From the NCBI GenBank assembly GCA_020747015.1, contig JAGTJM010000023.1, positions 310,001-374,000 of the forward strand: DNA of 64,000 nt. Direction: 5' to 3'. Shown piece after piece: positions 24,448 through 35,894 of this stretch. The notes beneath the pieces were generated by a model that ran no database searches, was not told the DNA's origin, and was given only the letters and a program-made list of their open reading frames with translations. The DNA comes from Pyrenochaeta sp. MPI-SDFR-AT-0127. Taxonomy: Eukaryota > Ascomycota > Dothideomycetes > Pleosporales > Cucurbitariaceae. The translations under genes were made by a program, and so were the position numbers. Numbering within the stretch: position 1 is the stretch's first letter; the number at the start of each line of letters is the position of its first letter.

Positions 24448-25460
24448 CGTTTGTGTTTGAGCGGGAGTAGGGCCTTTTGGTGCAAGCTTAACGACGTTAA
24501 GATTGCGGAAAAACGATGGAGTCTGCAGATACCGGCAGCACAAGAGATATAGATCAATATAAATTACTTGAAGAGGTGAGAGATTACTTGAAAAGTTGAA
24601 TCTACAGTGAGTCAAGACATTGGGCGCCTTCACTTGGACTTCAGTTGCAAGACTCTAGCTAGGTGCGAGGCTAGGTGAGGGTAAAGCAATGAGCGGATAT
24701 GTTTTATCCAGCATCAGAAACGGTATATTTGAACTGAACTTTCATCCTGGCTCTATCATATGAAGACAATGTCCAGAGTAGTCAATTCTTAGAGTGTCCT
24801 GACTCGAAACCGTAGAATCGAATAGAACGCTCTCTAGAGAATGAAAACTGGCGATGAAGCTGTCCGCTACACAATAGTTGTACATTAGGGCTCGAAACAT
24901 GTCTCCGAGCGTCCAGCGCAGGAAACCTTCCCAAGCGATATCATCGCGATTGATTTATTCAAGAGACGCGGCAACGTAGGTTCATTGAACAAGTGTTGGA
25001 ACAACCTCGTGTCACAATTTGATAGGGTGACTCTGTTCACGAGATTTCCTCAAAAGTACGGTGGACAATGAGCTGATGAAGTACCAAAACTCAATATCGA
25101 AACTAGCGTTCAGAAAGTAAACAAAACTGGAATAGACAAGCATTATGGCCAGATCGAAGCAGAATGAATGAAATACTTGCATGCTAAAATACAAATGCTT
25201 GCATTGTACAGCTATACAGCCCTAAGCAGAGGGTATCTAACAAAACAAGTCTTGATTCCCCGTGCGCCTAAATCATTATGCGACTTCGTGTTGGTATGAG
25301 CAGCTGTGAGTTGTACAGAATGCCTCGTGGGGCTGATATAGAAACATTGAACGAAGGAAACAGTTCGCACGACCCGGAACTCCCGCTAGATCTTCAAAGT
25401 CCAACAAGTGATCAGCTCAGGGGCAGCCAGGTACTACATCTAGACCGACATTCATGATTT
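24448..25460. other. Intergenic region
   Basis: About 1 kb between two minus-strand genes: promoter of the BTB gene and 3' region of the Hir3 gene. Nothing recognised. Confidence 0.4.
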
Positions 25461-28400
25461 TTAATCATCGACCTCCATCTTATCCTGCTCCCCTGCTCGC
25501 GGCACAGACCCACGAGGTAATACATGTATGGTATCTCGCTCTTCATCATCCACATGTGTTCCTTCTCGGGAACCGCTCGCTGCGTCTGTCGCCGTGTCGT
25601 CCTTCTTCTCTGGACTTGCGCGAATGGTCGTCATCAAGCCAGGGAACAATGGCTTAAATCCAGCAATAGAAGATGATCGGCGTGCCCCTTCAACTTCTTG
25701 CTCAATTTCTTGCACTTCCTCTTCATCGAGCTCGCTCAGCTCGCTCTCATCATCTGCATCATCATGGACAGATGCAGGAGCGCTGGGTTCAGGGGAGGCG
25801 TTACTCACACTGGCCGCCGCGGTGGCTGTCCCACTTTTATCGAAGGAGACTTGCAAGTGTTCACTAGAGTTGTTTGCATTTGTAAGCGGGCCAAGTTTTT
25901 CAGGAGACAAAGTTCGGCCATCGAGGGAGGCGAGGGTGGCGTTTAGTACGGGTGGGGAGCGAATCGGTATAGCTGTCGCTTGAGCCGCAGTAGTGGTCAC
26001 AGGCTTCTGGATGCACGCCTCAGCTCTGCGCCCAATCTCTCTACGACCAACAGCTTTAGCTCGAGGCTTCGCTGGTTCGGCTTGTGGCGGATACTGAGGT
26101 GGTGGAAGAGGATGTTGAGTTTGAAGTTGATTGGGGTGATAGGCACCGAATGGCGTGCTACTACTTGCCTCTCCTACGCCGTCTACTTGCACTTGCATGA
26201 GCGAGGATATGGGTACGGCTCCGGTAGGTAGAGGCGCAGTGTAGACTGGTCCAGGTTGAGGTGGATGGGCTGGCTGCTGCTGCTGTTGTTGTAGCTCGGA
26301 CGGTAATGGCGGAAGCGTAGGTCCAATGAGAACGTATAACATGGCGTATGTATCTCCGATGAGATCATCTATAAGGAGAGGTTTTATCAATCCGTTGTTA
26401 AGCCGCTTGAATTCGATTGCATCGCGCAGAGTGTCTAGAATAGGATGTTGAGTAGCTGGATTCTGGCACCAGGCCTCCAGTCGAAGAGCTAGAACATTGA
26501 ACTCATCATGGTTGATGGATTTGAAGGTGGAGTCTTCCTGACCATCGGGCACCTTCCCAAGTTTTCGTAAGAGCTTAAGGTATCGTGAACACAGCTCTGA
26601 CCACAGTTTCTGATGTTCGAAGAAGTCGGTTTGCTTCCTTCGTACGCGCTTTGCCAAAGCCTCATAGTTGGCCTTGTCTCCAGTGAGGTCGAGTAGTTCG
26701 ACAAAAAACTTTGTGTACCTAGTTGTGTAAACGAAGTGCCTTCCAGGTCGCTCATTCTCGGGCTTCCAGACTTGAACAGCCATCGTCTTAGTGAACATTT
26801 GCTGTGTCAATTCATGCTTGGCTCCGTGTGCCAACATCGGGTCTTTCCCTTCGTCGTAGATGATGTGAGCCGAACGAGCTATTATCCGATGGTGCCAACT
26901 TGACTTATCCGCTGCGCGCAATGATTTCAACACGGCGTGGATGTACCGCTCCCAGTCCTCATCGTTCTCCGGGCTGTTGACATTTTGCGAATAAGAAGTG
27001 TGCGATAGTATCTCTACACCCCTCTGGTGAGTGATAGCTCGACGCAAAAAGAGTTTATGGGTGATGGAGACCAGTTTGTAATGGGGTTCGAGAACCGGTT
27101 CGCCGCCGCGACCCTTTTTTCCGGGTAGTGTCTCGATTGCGCTGATCACAGCGTCAATTACTTCTTCCCATTTCGGGCCGCTCTGGGAAGGCGGAGGAGC
27201 ACCAATAGACAGAGCATAGCGCAAATCGTTGTCGTTGGCAGACCACATCTTCAACCCACTCTTTCCGAGCATGTAATGGTTCCACCATTTGTTCGGGTTG
27301 CCTTTGATAGCTCGTTTAAACAGAGTAGCCGCAAATTTCCAGGCGGTATAGACCTGTAATGGAACAAATGAGACACCTCTATACGTGCCCGTTTGGTTCT
27401 GATTGTTACAAAACCTTCTCTCAATTTCTCGAATCTGGAATGCCTCCATACTGAAAGGCTCCCTAGACGAAGCATACATACGATTGCCGAACTCGGTGTA
27501 CATTTGTGCAACCTTATTCAGTGTCTGTGGTGTTGCGTCAGCATCGCGAACAGCGCAGGCTACAGCCATTGTGTAGCAGTTGATAGCCGCGCGCTGGAAG
27601 TTTACCAACTCGACACTGTTGCTATTCATTTTGTCCGCATTCCAGGAAACAGCTTCCTCAAGCTGCGTGTCGTTGGCTTGTGCAAGACGGTACCAAGTCT
27701 CCCATCGCTCCACAGAATGTTCGAGATCCTGCATAAAGAACGCTTGAGCGTAGTTTAAATCTTCGGTTGGTCCTTGCGTCATACGCTTCTGCGACCGGAA
27801 CTTGCTAAGAGCTATGTTACCCATCAAATAGTACCAGCCTTTAGATGCGGCTACCGCGTCGTCTGGGGATATATGCTTAGTAGGGAGCGAGCCAACGCCT
27901 TTCAAACAGCTGAATAACGAGACAGGGTTGATCGGTGACTTGAAGTATGTGGATATAATTTTGCGATTGAACGTAATGTCTTCATTCTGTTTTGGTCGTC
28001 CTAGAGCGGCATGAACTTTCTCAATGGTACCTCGAAGCTCTGTTTTGGGTAGGTCCTTGAGGTCTACCTGGCCGGCTTGTGACATGACGAATGGCAGGAG
28101 ACTGAAAGCAGCCTTCTTGTCAAGGATGTCAGGGGTCGTCAAGAATTCTTGACAATCTAGTGGCTCGATGAATAACTTCAGTCCGTAGAGATCGTTTAAT
28201 ATTTGACAAAGTTCTGTCTCGTGGCTATGGCTGTCGATAACATCGTCCATGCGTAGTAGCTCAATTTTGGCAAGCCTCAAGAATTGTCGGCCCGAAAGAT
28301 GACAGAAGTTGCGAACGCCAGTGGCGTGATGGACATGCCGGATGAATTCGAACAAGTCTTCTGAAGGTGTGGGAAAGTTCTCAGTATCTTGCGAGATTCC

Positions 28401-31400
28401 TTCTCGCAACAGGTAGTATTGCAACATCCAAAGTCGTAGATGTATATCGTCGAGCTTAGTTGACATATTCACGAAAGCTTGGCTTGGGAGCGCTTCAATT
28501 CGAGGCATTGAAACGTGGTTGATGCGAATGAGATCTCGGAACATGTTCGCCGCAGATAGTATATGTAGCAATTCCGCGATAGCCGACATGGATGATTGTA
28601 CGTGGTTGTATGAAAGGCAGTCGAACGCCGACTGTTCGTCTTTGATGATGCGGATAATCTTGACAACCATGTCATCGACAACACGAAATCGTGTCAAAAG
28701 CTTCACTTGACGATCCAATGGCGATAATTCCAGGAAGTTCGAGGATCTGAAATCTGCGACGAGGGTTTCTATACTTCGGAGAAAGCAAGACACCACCTTT
28801 GGAGGATACTCGATTGCTTCGTATGCCTCCCGTAACCTGTGCCAGAGGGAGAGGCGCACATTGACGTTGGTACCATCGAGGAACTTACGCATCTCCAAAA
28901 TCGGAGACGGTCGGTCGGCTAGTAGTGCTGGTGGTGAATCTGCTGGCTCACTGATAGTGGGGGAAGTACGCGCGTCAACAAATTCCTGATCCGAGTCCAC
29001 AGTCTCAGAATGTGAGGACGATTGTGCAGTTTTCTGTTCTTCTAGAATTGGCTCTAGGCTCTCAACAACAGCCACTGGGTCCTTTTCATCCTCATCAAAG
29101 ACCTTGACGAAGAAGTCCTTCATGCTAATGCGAACCAACTCGCGGTCTATGGCAGCAATAGACAGCTCTGGCATGATCGCATTGTTTTGAACCTGGACTG
29201 TACGATCATCAAACCCCTGAAATATGGTTTTCAATTCTCCCATGGCGAAAATCACATGATCGGGTTCAATTTGATCGTCCACGCTCATCTGAAAGACAGA
29301 GGCCCAGACATGGCGCAGAGCAAGGTCATCCATGCTCTGATTGGACTGACAGCTTGTTCGCAGTTGAATAACTTCCCGTGCAAGATGAGACCATCGCCCC
29401 AGGCGGTCACTCTGAAGGATTTGGGTAGCAGTATCCACCTGGCTGTGAGGATGCTTGATTAGAGAGTATATGTCCAGGTGCAACTCAAACAAAGTCTCCA
29501 CAATCTCGATTTGTGAAGAATCGAAATCGGAAAGTTCATGACTCTGGGACTGAAGGGAAGCTTTGAGCATCCGTTCATTAAGGTTGTTGACACGGTCGAG
29601 CATGCGCTCGTATATGTAATCATCGCCGTTGACAATGATCTGAACGAGATTGCGTTTAAGATCCTCGCTCCACTTGAACTGCATGTAGCTCGACTGGTCA
29701 TCCGCCTGATCTTTCTCTGGTGTGGGGAATGAGCCACGCGAAAGCAGGACTTCCACCCACGCGAAAGCAACTTCTTTGATAGAATACCACCTCTCGTTGA
29801 TACTGCGGGCAAATGTACCCAGTTTCTGTTGTTCCAACATGGATTTGACGCAGGCTTGCCCAGAGCTTGATTTGGCGAATCCCAAGAATGCAGTCATTCC
29901 GGCATCTCGCGTAACTCCGACCAGATCAAATGATTCGTTACTAAGTAGAATTTGGGCCGCTTTGCTGCTTCCGCTTTGAAGCGCCGTGTACATGTCGCAA
30001 GCAGCTCTGTCAATGGCGTTTGTTGTTGAGATCTCTGGAAGCGCGGTGACCAAACTGCGCAGCTCTGTCGGTTGGGTGATGCCCTCAACGCCTAGCCGTG
30101 AATATATGTCCTTAACAATCTCGTACAAGCACTGATCGGCATGAGTGTACGGTTCGAGCTGGTCCTCTAGCTGCTTATTTGCCTCCTGCGCAACGCCTCC
30201 GGCACTTGGCTCAGTGATCGTGTCGCGTCCTCGGATACGCTTACTGCGGGATCGGCCTCCTTCAGCAGTTTCAGGAAGACCAGCAGAATCGGTGGACCGT
30301 TTTCGGGAGGGAACTGGCGCGGCTTCTAAAGGAGCAACCGATTCCACTCCCTCATTCTTGACTTCAGCATTACCATCTTGTTCTACAATATCAAGATCTT
30401 TGCCAGTCTTCTCAGTTGGCACTTCAGCTTCAGTCGCCGTTTTAGTAGGCTCTTCGATCAATAGTGGTGCGGTATGTTCAGGTGGGGTAATCATGGTGTC
30501 AACTGTTGCTGCCGTTGGCTCAGAATCAGCACGCATGGGAGACTCGCTATCAGGAGGTATGCTAAAAGATACACTCGATCCAGGAGCTACGCTGTGTGTT
30601 GTCCCTCGCTGCTCTGCCATGAACTGTTGCAGTATGATTTCCCCGACGCCAGCCCAATTCCACTTGGCTGGTGTCAAGATTACGTTCTCTGGTGCTTGCT
30701 TGACGATGTGTTGACCATCGGTGTGAGCAACATCGGCTGGAAGAGGTGCAAATGGGAAAGGATTCAGACGTTTCTGCAAAGTCTCTGAGAGCTTTTTCCG
30801 CTTCAGAGACGATAATGGTGTCTGCATCAGCGAGACATTGTCTTCCATTCGTTCTACTAGCTCTCGTAATTGCTGTCCCGCGAATCCTTCTTCGAGTCCA
30901 GGAAGCTGTAGTAGGCTCTCCCACTGCTCGTCATTGCCATCTAGTACGGCTTCCAAGCAGTAGCGGGTGAGACGTTTGCTGCCTAGCATAGCCGCTACCG
31001 AGGCAGCACGCAGCCAGAGATCGAGATCTGTGTCTTCCTTATCCAGGGCTTCGGCAAAGTAGTTTACGGCACCGCGAAGATTGTTCCACCCTTCCGGCTG
31101 AGGTATCGCTCCGTGTTGGCTGATCCAGTGTTGCATAGACTCGAGGAGGAATTGGCCATGGTTCTTGTATGACAGGTGTAGTATCTGCGGAAGCGTATTT
31201 GGAGCGCTATCGGCAGCGCCTGCCGCCTGCGTTGGGCCAGCTTCAAAGTCGTCTTCCAAGATGGAGTCGAACACCAAGGTCTCGCCGAAGACCTCATGGC
31301 GATGGAACTCGGAAAGTGACTCGGTGTACTTGAAGATCTCAGAGTCAAAGAGGGCTTTGTAGGCGGCAGCAGTCTTGTCAAAGGACTCTGGGCCTTCAGA

Positions 31401-31538
31401 ATGGAATTTCAATGCGATTACGTAGAGCTTCAGCGCCTCCTCGATCTGGATTTCTTGGGTGTCGTCGACCTCGTCTTCGTCTTCTTCGGCCGGTTCGACA
31501 TTGTATGGATGCCACACTGAGGCTTTCGACTGCGGCAT
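25461..31538 (-). CDS. HIR3: Histone transcription regulator 3 homologue (Hir3/CABIN1)
   Basis: A single exon of about 2025 residues, the scaffold subunit of the HIR histone H3-H4 chaperone complex, which deposits histones outside S phase and silences histone genes. The N-terminus has the family signature: an acidic patch (EEDEDEVDDTQEIQIEEALK) leading into TPR-like helices (LYVIALKFHSEGPESFDKTA). Long TPR-like alpha-solenoid stretches follow, for example SVERWETWYRLAQANDTQLE and WNHYMLGKSGLKMWSANDND. The C-terminus is disordered, with poly-Gln/Pro and an acidic DDADDESELSELDEEE motif. Length matches filamentous-fungal Hir3. The frame is open from 31604, but the Met at 31538 (MPQSKASVWHPYNVEP) matches the usual family start, and the preceding residues look like 5' UTR. 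Confidence 0.88.
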   Translation of the reverse strand: MPQSKASVWHPYNVEPAEEDEDEVDDTQEIQIEEALKLYVIALKFHSEGPESFDKTAAAYKALFDSEIFKYTESLSEFHRHEVFGETLVFDSILEDDFEAGPTQAAGAADSAPNTLPQILHLSYKNHGQFLLESMQHWISQHGAIPQPEGWNNLRGAVNYFAEALDKEDTDLDLWLRAASVAAMLGSKRLTRYCLEAVLDGNDEQWESLLQLPGLEEGFAGQQLRELVERMEDNVSLMQTPLSSLKRKKLSETLQKRLNPFPFAPLPADVAHTDGQHIVKQAPENVILTPAKWNWAGVGEIILQQFMAEQRGTTHSVAPGSSVSFSIPPDSESPMRADSEPTAATVDTMITPPEHTAPLLIEEPTKTATEAEVPTEKTGKDLDIVEQDGNAEVKNEGVESVAPLEAAPVPSRKRSTDSAGLPETAEGGRSRSKRIRGRDTITEPSAGGVAQEANKQLEDQLEPYTHADQCLYEIVKDIYSRLGVEGITQPTELRSLVTALPEISTTNAIDRAACDMYTALQSGSSKAAQILLSNESFDLVGVTRDAGMTAFLGFAKSSSGQACVKSMLEQQKLGTFARSINERWYSIKEVAFAWVEVLLSRGSFPTPEKDQADDQSSYMQFKWSEDLKRNLVQIIVNGDDYIYERMLDRVNNLNERMLKASLQSQSHELSDFDSSQIEIVETLFELHLDIYSLIKHPHSQVDTATQILQSDRLGRWSHLAREVIQLRTSCQSNQSMDDLALRHVWASVFQMSVDDQIEPDHVIFAMGELKTIFQGFDDRTVQVQNNAIMPELSIAAIDRELVRISMKDFFVKVFDEDEKDPVAVVESLEPILEEQKTAQSSSHSETVDSDQEFVDARTSPTISEPADSPPALLADRPSPILEMRKFLDGTNVNVRLSLWHRLREAYEAIEYPPKVVSCFLRSIETLVADFRSSNFLELSPLDRQVKLLTRFRVVDDMVVKIIRIIKDEQSAFDCLSYNHVQSSMSAIAELLHILSAANMFRDLIRINHVSMPRIEALPSQAFVNMSTKLDDIHLRLWMLQYYLLREGISQDTENFPTPSEDLFEFIRHVHHATGVRNFCHLSGRQFLRLAKIELLRMDDVIDSHSHETELCQILNDLYGLKLFIEPLDCQEFLTTPDILDKKAAFSLLPFVMSQAGQVDLKDLPKTELRGTIEKVHAALGRPKQNEDITFNRKIISTYFKSPINPVSLFSCLKGVGSLPTKHISPDDAVAASKGWYYLMGNIALSKFRSQKRMTQGPTEDLNYAQAFFMQDLEHSVERWETWYRLAQANDTQLEEAVSWNADKMNSNSVELVNFQRAAINCYTMAVACAVRDADATPQTLNKVAQMYTEFGNRMYASSREPFSMEAFQIREIERRFCNNQNQTGTYRGVSFVPLQVYTAWKFAATLFKRAIKGNPNKWWNHYMLGKSGLKMWSANDNDLRYALSIGAPPPSQSGPKWEEVIDAVISAIETLPGKKGRGGEPVLEPHYKLVSITHKLFLRRAITHQRGVEILSHTSYSQNVNSPENDEDWERYIHAVLKSLRAADKSSWHHRIIARSAHIIYDEGKDPMLAHGAKHELTQQMFTKTMAVQVWKPENERPGRHFVYTTRYTKFFVELLDLTGDKANYEALAKRVRRKQTDFFEHQKLWSELCSRYLKLLRKLGKVPDGQEDSTFKSINHDEFNVLALRLEAWCQNPATQHPILDTLRDAIEFKRLNNGLIKPLLIDDLIGDTYAMLYVLIGPTLPPLPSELQQQQQQPAHPPQPGPVYTAPLPTGAVPISSLMQVQVDGVGEASSSTPFGAYHPNQLQTQHPLPPPQYPPQAEPAKPRAKAVGRREIGRRAEACIQKPVTTTAAQATAIPIRSPPVLNATLASLDGRTLSPEKLGPLTNANNSSEHLQVSFDKSGTATAAASVSNASPEPSAPASVHDDADDESELSELDEEEVQEIEQEVEGARRSSSIAGFKPLFPGLMTTIRASPEKKDDTATDAASGSREGTHVDDEERDTIHVLPRGSVPRAGEQDKMEVDD

Positions 31539-31990
31539 GTTAGCTGGGGTGTGGTCTGAAGAGGCTCTGAAGCTGTGACATGGCGCATCTGAAGGTTGAA
31601 ACATACCATATTGAGGGTGGTGGATGGTTGTACAGATTTAGGGGAGGCCTGTAGGCACACGGCAAGCTTTGAACAGCATCTAGTGTATGCGCCTCAAGTA
31701 GTAGGGCGCCATGAGCAGCGCATACGTTCAATCTGCGAAAAGTACTCCAAGATGCTGTGACGCGACGCGCAGTGAAGGGCGCGGCAGGGATCCATGGCGC
31801 TTGGCAACGGCGCAGCTCCGCGCGAAGCTACTGTTTCCAGCTCTCCATATCGAAAGGCCACCGAACCCTGACAATCACCCGCCGAAGCATCACCGCCCCG
31901 GAGATCGGCCCCTCCTTGAGCATTCACACCCCGCTGCGGTATCCTGTCCACTGCCCCCTCTGTCCCGCAGTGCGCGGCGCCAATTGAGCC
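31539..31990. promoter_or_regulatory. Shared divergent promoter of Hir3 and ChAPs genes
   Basis: About 450 bp separates the inferred Hir3 start (minus) from the ChAPs start (plus), so both promoters and 5' UTRs must lie here. No specific binding site is claimed. Confidence 0.5.
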
Positions 31991-34418
31991 ATGGTCACAG
32001 CCCCAGCTGTTCCTGAGTATGCCTACTTATTTTATAGCGGGCCAACCCACCACCCTCTCTACACATGCTCCTAGACATCGCCACGTTCCTGTGCCTGGGC
32101 TCATTCAGTCTCGTGCCTGAGGACCTCGCTTCGGAAACGAAATGCCTCTTTTCCATGCCTACTGACTGCTCAACAGAATCTACGAGGATGAAGTACAATC
32201 TTCAATCGAAGCGCGCTCGGAATCCCTACAGACATTGCGGGAGCTCGGCCCACCCGATCTCGTACACTTGATCAAGCAGCCTATCAAGTCTGCGACGAAA
32301 CAGGTTCGCCTAACCCCCAATTTCCTACACTTGTAAGGGAAGGCTTCTGACATGTGCTACAGGTGGGCGTATATCACCATGTCTCTGGCATAGACGCCTC
32401 ATCATCCGCTAGCCTGGCAGCCTACATCAACACCCTTACCTATTCTGCGCATGACAAGCAACACAAGGTGGTCTCAGGCCTCTACTGGTACGAACTATTG
32501 AATGAGGGGCACAGGCATTTGCTGACGGAACAGCTGCTACAATGCTTTCTCACGACTAGACATGCGTGTGCAGGTCTATATCCCAGGAACTGTGGAGAGC
32601 TACTGCATTGACGAGCGAGGAGACAAACGAGTAGCGACCGACGAGCTCTGGTTGGAGACTTACCTCTGCAGCGTTCTCCGCGCATATTCCTACGCAGATG
32701 ACGGCTCAGGCGACACTATCAAGAAGATTGTTGGCGTACGGCGGTTCAACCCTATCACAAGCACGGAGAGCGAACACAAGTTCTTAGATGCTGCTGAGCG
32801 CCTCTTCTTCAGCGGTAAGTCGGCTCTCGCAATTTGTACAGCGACAAGCTGACCTCTGTGTAGGCTGGCAACTAGGATCAGATCCTGAGATCCAAGTTCC
32901 CAATCTTGTCTCAAATCACTTGACTACCGGGCTCCTCAACTATATCCATACGACGGGCAGATACACTTCAGGCATCAATCTATTTGAGAAGTTGCGAACG
33001 CGCGACCCCGAGATCTCATCATTACTTGCTCGCGTTTACATCGAAGCAGATGAGGAGGTTCAGGCCGTCCAGTTGCTTCATGAGGCCATTCAGGAGCTAC
33101 CCATGGACTACTCCCTCCTGGACTGTCAAGCCGATTTCTGCAACAAGAAAGGTCGGGGTGACCTCGCGCTCGAGATCGCAAAGCGAAGTGTAGTGTCCGC
33201 ACCTAGCGAGTTCGGCACTTGGGCACGCCTATCGGAGATCTACGTTGGTTTGGAACAGTGGGATCTCGCACTACTTACGCTCAACTCATGTCCCATGTTC
33301 ACATACCAGGATAAAGATGCCCCGCGAATGCCTGAGCCGCAAAAGGTCTTCCTACCTATCATGCCGGAAGCCATGTGCGATGAGATTGAAGATAATGTCG
33401 ATGATATGGAACTAGTGCACCCCACTCTAAGAAAGTTACACGCAGCGGGCTTTAAGGGTACCTTCTTGAAAGCCTACATTCTTCTCACCGAGATTACGAA
33501 GAGGATTGGTTGGGATCAACTTCTCAAGATAAGGAGCCAGGTTTTCGTCATGGAAGAAGAGTATCGCCACGAAAAGACGACACAGCAACCCCATTCTCGC
33601 ACCGCGAGCACTACAGCACTCCGCTCCCCCTCACCGAATGCTCAAGTCAATGGCCACGGCGAGGTTGAAGAGCGCTCTGAGGCAGATGAGAGCCCCAACG
33701 GCGAGTCTTCTGCCGCGGCGGCTGTCGCAGCAGTACAGGAGTCACTCGAAAAGCCTGGGCACACCGTTGCCTCAGAAGTCGTCAAGGCTGGTAGCGAGGA
33801 TCCTCATGCACATGACTCTGACCCCTCTCAACCCAACTACACACATTTTCAGAATAAGCGGCTCTGCGAACGCTGGCTCGATAACCTTTTCATGGTACTC
33901 TACGAGGATCTACGCGTGTATACTATATGGCGCACGGAGATGGCGCAATACCGTCAACAACAACTTTTATACAAGAAGAGCGCAGAAGAGTGGGAGATTC
34001 TAGGAGAATTGGCGGAGAGATTGCATCACAATGAGGAGGCTGTTGAGGCATATGAGAACTGCCTGCAGATCAAGTTCAGTCCCAAGGCAATGAGGGGCGT
34101 GCTGAAGCTAGGCGAGGAGAGGAGGAACACCCGGGATGTTACTGCGGCATTGATAAGACTTGTCACGTGGCAATATCGGTGGTACTCTGAAGTATGTCCC
34201 AACCTCTTTATCCCATCACATACGAACCGTGTTTACTAATGCCATTGCAGTTCTCGCCCAGCTTACTCTACACAATCCGGAAACTCATCGAGGAGGAGGG
34301 TGCCGTCAAGATCCGCAGTATCATTCAGGGCACAAGCCTACCCCAACATGTTCTCGACCTTACGCATCAATATGCCGCACTATGCGCAGCTTTTAGGAGC
34401 AGTGGAAGCGATGGTTAG
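31991..34418 (+). CDS. Chs5p-Arf1p-binding protein (ChAPs; Bch1/Bud7/Chs6 family)
   Basis: Six exons (31991-32016, 32177-32303, 32363-32487, 32534-32814, 32864-34191, 34251-34418) give 684 residues; every junction keeps frame. ChAPs proteins bind Chs5 and Arf1 to form the exomer coat that carries selected cargo (chitin synthase in yeast) from the trans-Golgi to the plasma membrane. The recognisable opening SLQTLRELGPPDLVHLIKQ appears only after splicing exons 1 and 2, followed by GVYHHVSGIDASSSASLAAY and RVQVYIPGTVESYCIDERG. The middle holds TPR-like repeats (RDPEISSLLARVYIEADEE onward), and an Ala/Ser/Glu-rich insertion lies near genomic 33580-33830. The last exon (RKLIEEEGAVKIRSIIQGTS) restores the family C-terminus. 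Intron sizes are 160, 59, 46, 49 and 59 bp. Confidence 0.88.
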
Positions 34419-34859
34419 ACACCCGCCCCTCCTATCGCTGTGTCTAGCAGGGCTTTCAAAAGTAGATAGATGATATTCATCAGACCTGATGATCTTATTA
34501 ATGCATGGGGATGTTAGAGCTGAGTGATGTAATTTTGAGTCGCACTTTTGCTACGTTGGCTGCCCAGCTCATCTTACTATGGCCCAGATTCCCGTACCCC
34601 GGACAGCCTTTAGCATTCACACGAAGTACTTGGCCATGTAGTCAAACAGCCTGCAGGTGTTCAAATTCTGTGATTGTTTGTGTGCCTTGCAACCAATGTA
34701 TTCATTTTTATCGTCACAAGATCCGGGATCGATCTAGGCAGCCGTAGCGAACCATATCACGTAACCTCGCCCGAAAGTAAGAGGAGACCCATGTAAAAGC
34801 CCAGGATGAACACCGCTCCATGCTCCCCATACACCTCCTTCCCACCCATCTTGTTCCGC
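34419..34859. other. Convergent 3' region
   Basis: About 440 bp between the ends of the ChAPs and RPS16 genes. Nothing recognised. Confidence 0.4.
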
Positions 34860-35483
34860 TTAACGGTACGACTTCTGGTACCTGGAGCGCGCACCTGGAC
34901 CACCGAACTTCTTGGGTTCGCACCGTCTGTTGTCGGCGACGAGAAGTGTGCGGTCGTACTGGACAAGCGCCTGCTTGAGCTGGTTCTTCGAGTGCTCGTC
35001 GACGTACTTCTGGTAGTAAGCGATGATGGATTTGGCGATGGCTTGGCGGATAGCGTAGATCTGGGAAGTGTGTCCACCACCGGAGACGCGAACGCGGATG
35101 TCGACGTCGGCTGCCAACATTGTCAGTGTTCCAACTCTGTCTTCCATCTCAATTGTATGGCGGTGTCGTGTGCGTACCGAACTTGTCAATGCCAAGGATC
35201 AGGATGGGCTCGTAGACCTTGAATCGCAGGATCTCGGGCTGGACAAGGGAGAGAGGCTTTCCGTTGACCTTGACGAGGCCTTTACCAGCCTAAAAGCTAT
35301 TGTGAGTATTTTGTTCGATTGCGCGTTCGAACGTGGCATTGCGTATGTACCTTGCAGTGGGCGACAGCTGTTGGCGAAATTGTTAGCATCCTGTTCACTC
35401 TTCAACAGCTGGGAGATGGCAGAGGCGGTCGTACCAGTCGCGGTCTTCTTCTTGCCGAAGCATTGCACGCTCTGGGAAGCCAT
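34860..35483 (-). CDS. RPS16: 40S ribosomal protein S16 (uS9)
   Basis: Four minus-strand exons: 35483-35435, a 17-nt exon 35367-35351, 35289-35178 and 35110-34860. Introns are 67, 61 and 67 bp. The product is 142 residues, against 143 in yeast. The N-terminus MASQSVQCFGKKKTATAVAH is restored only if the 17-nt microexon is included. The centre reads GLVKVNGKPLSLVQPEILRF, the core RVRVSGGGHTSQIYAIRQAI, and the C-terminus ends in the basic uS9 tail SRYQKSYR, which reaches the P-site tRNA on the small subunit. Dense introns near the 5' end are normal for fungal ribosomal protein genes. Confidence 0.96.
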
Positions 35484-35894
35484 GTTGGGCGACTGTGGGA
35501 TGTGCGTGCGGTGAGGTCGGTGGGCGTCGGTTTTGCGGTTGTCACAATCGTAGGCGAAGTTGTTCGACGTTCAAAGCGAATTGGCACTGTGGGCGTCCGT
35601 GCACTCGGTCTACCCGTAAGCGACTAGCGCGCAACATTATGTCAGCGAGACTCGCCCCGAAAGACCCCTCGCATCGTTTTCAATAATATAGTCACTGTAC
35701 AATTTTCATAACGAGGGGCTTTACCTTATCACAAATCATACCTTCAACTACAATTCGAATATCAGCGGCATTGCAACCTGTTCCGTGCCACCTGAGGATA
35801 CAGCCTCGCGAACCCATGTCTTCAGATGCCACATTGACAAAAGTCCGCCGCAAGATTGTGGGCATCTTCATATCCTGACCTTTCATAATTCGCA
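35484..35894. promoter_or_regulatory. Divergent promoter region of RPS16 and RCC1-like genes
   Basis: About 410 bp between divergent starts. It contains the ribosomal protein gene promoter; no defined motif is claimed. Frames here are short shadows. Confidence 0.4.

Noticed and set aside
25528..25983. Ser-rich plus-strand frames opposite the Hir3 C-terminus
   Set aside because: They are complements of the acidic and Ala/Pro-rich Hir3 tail and have no independent support.
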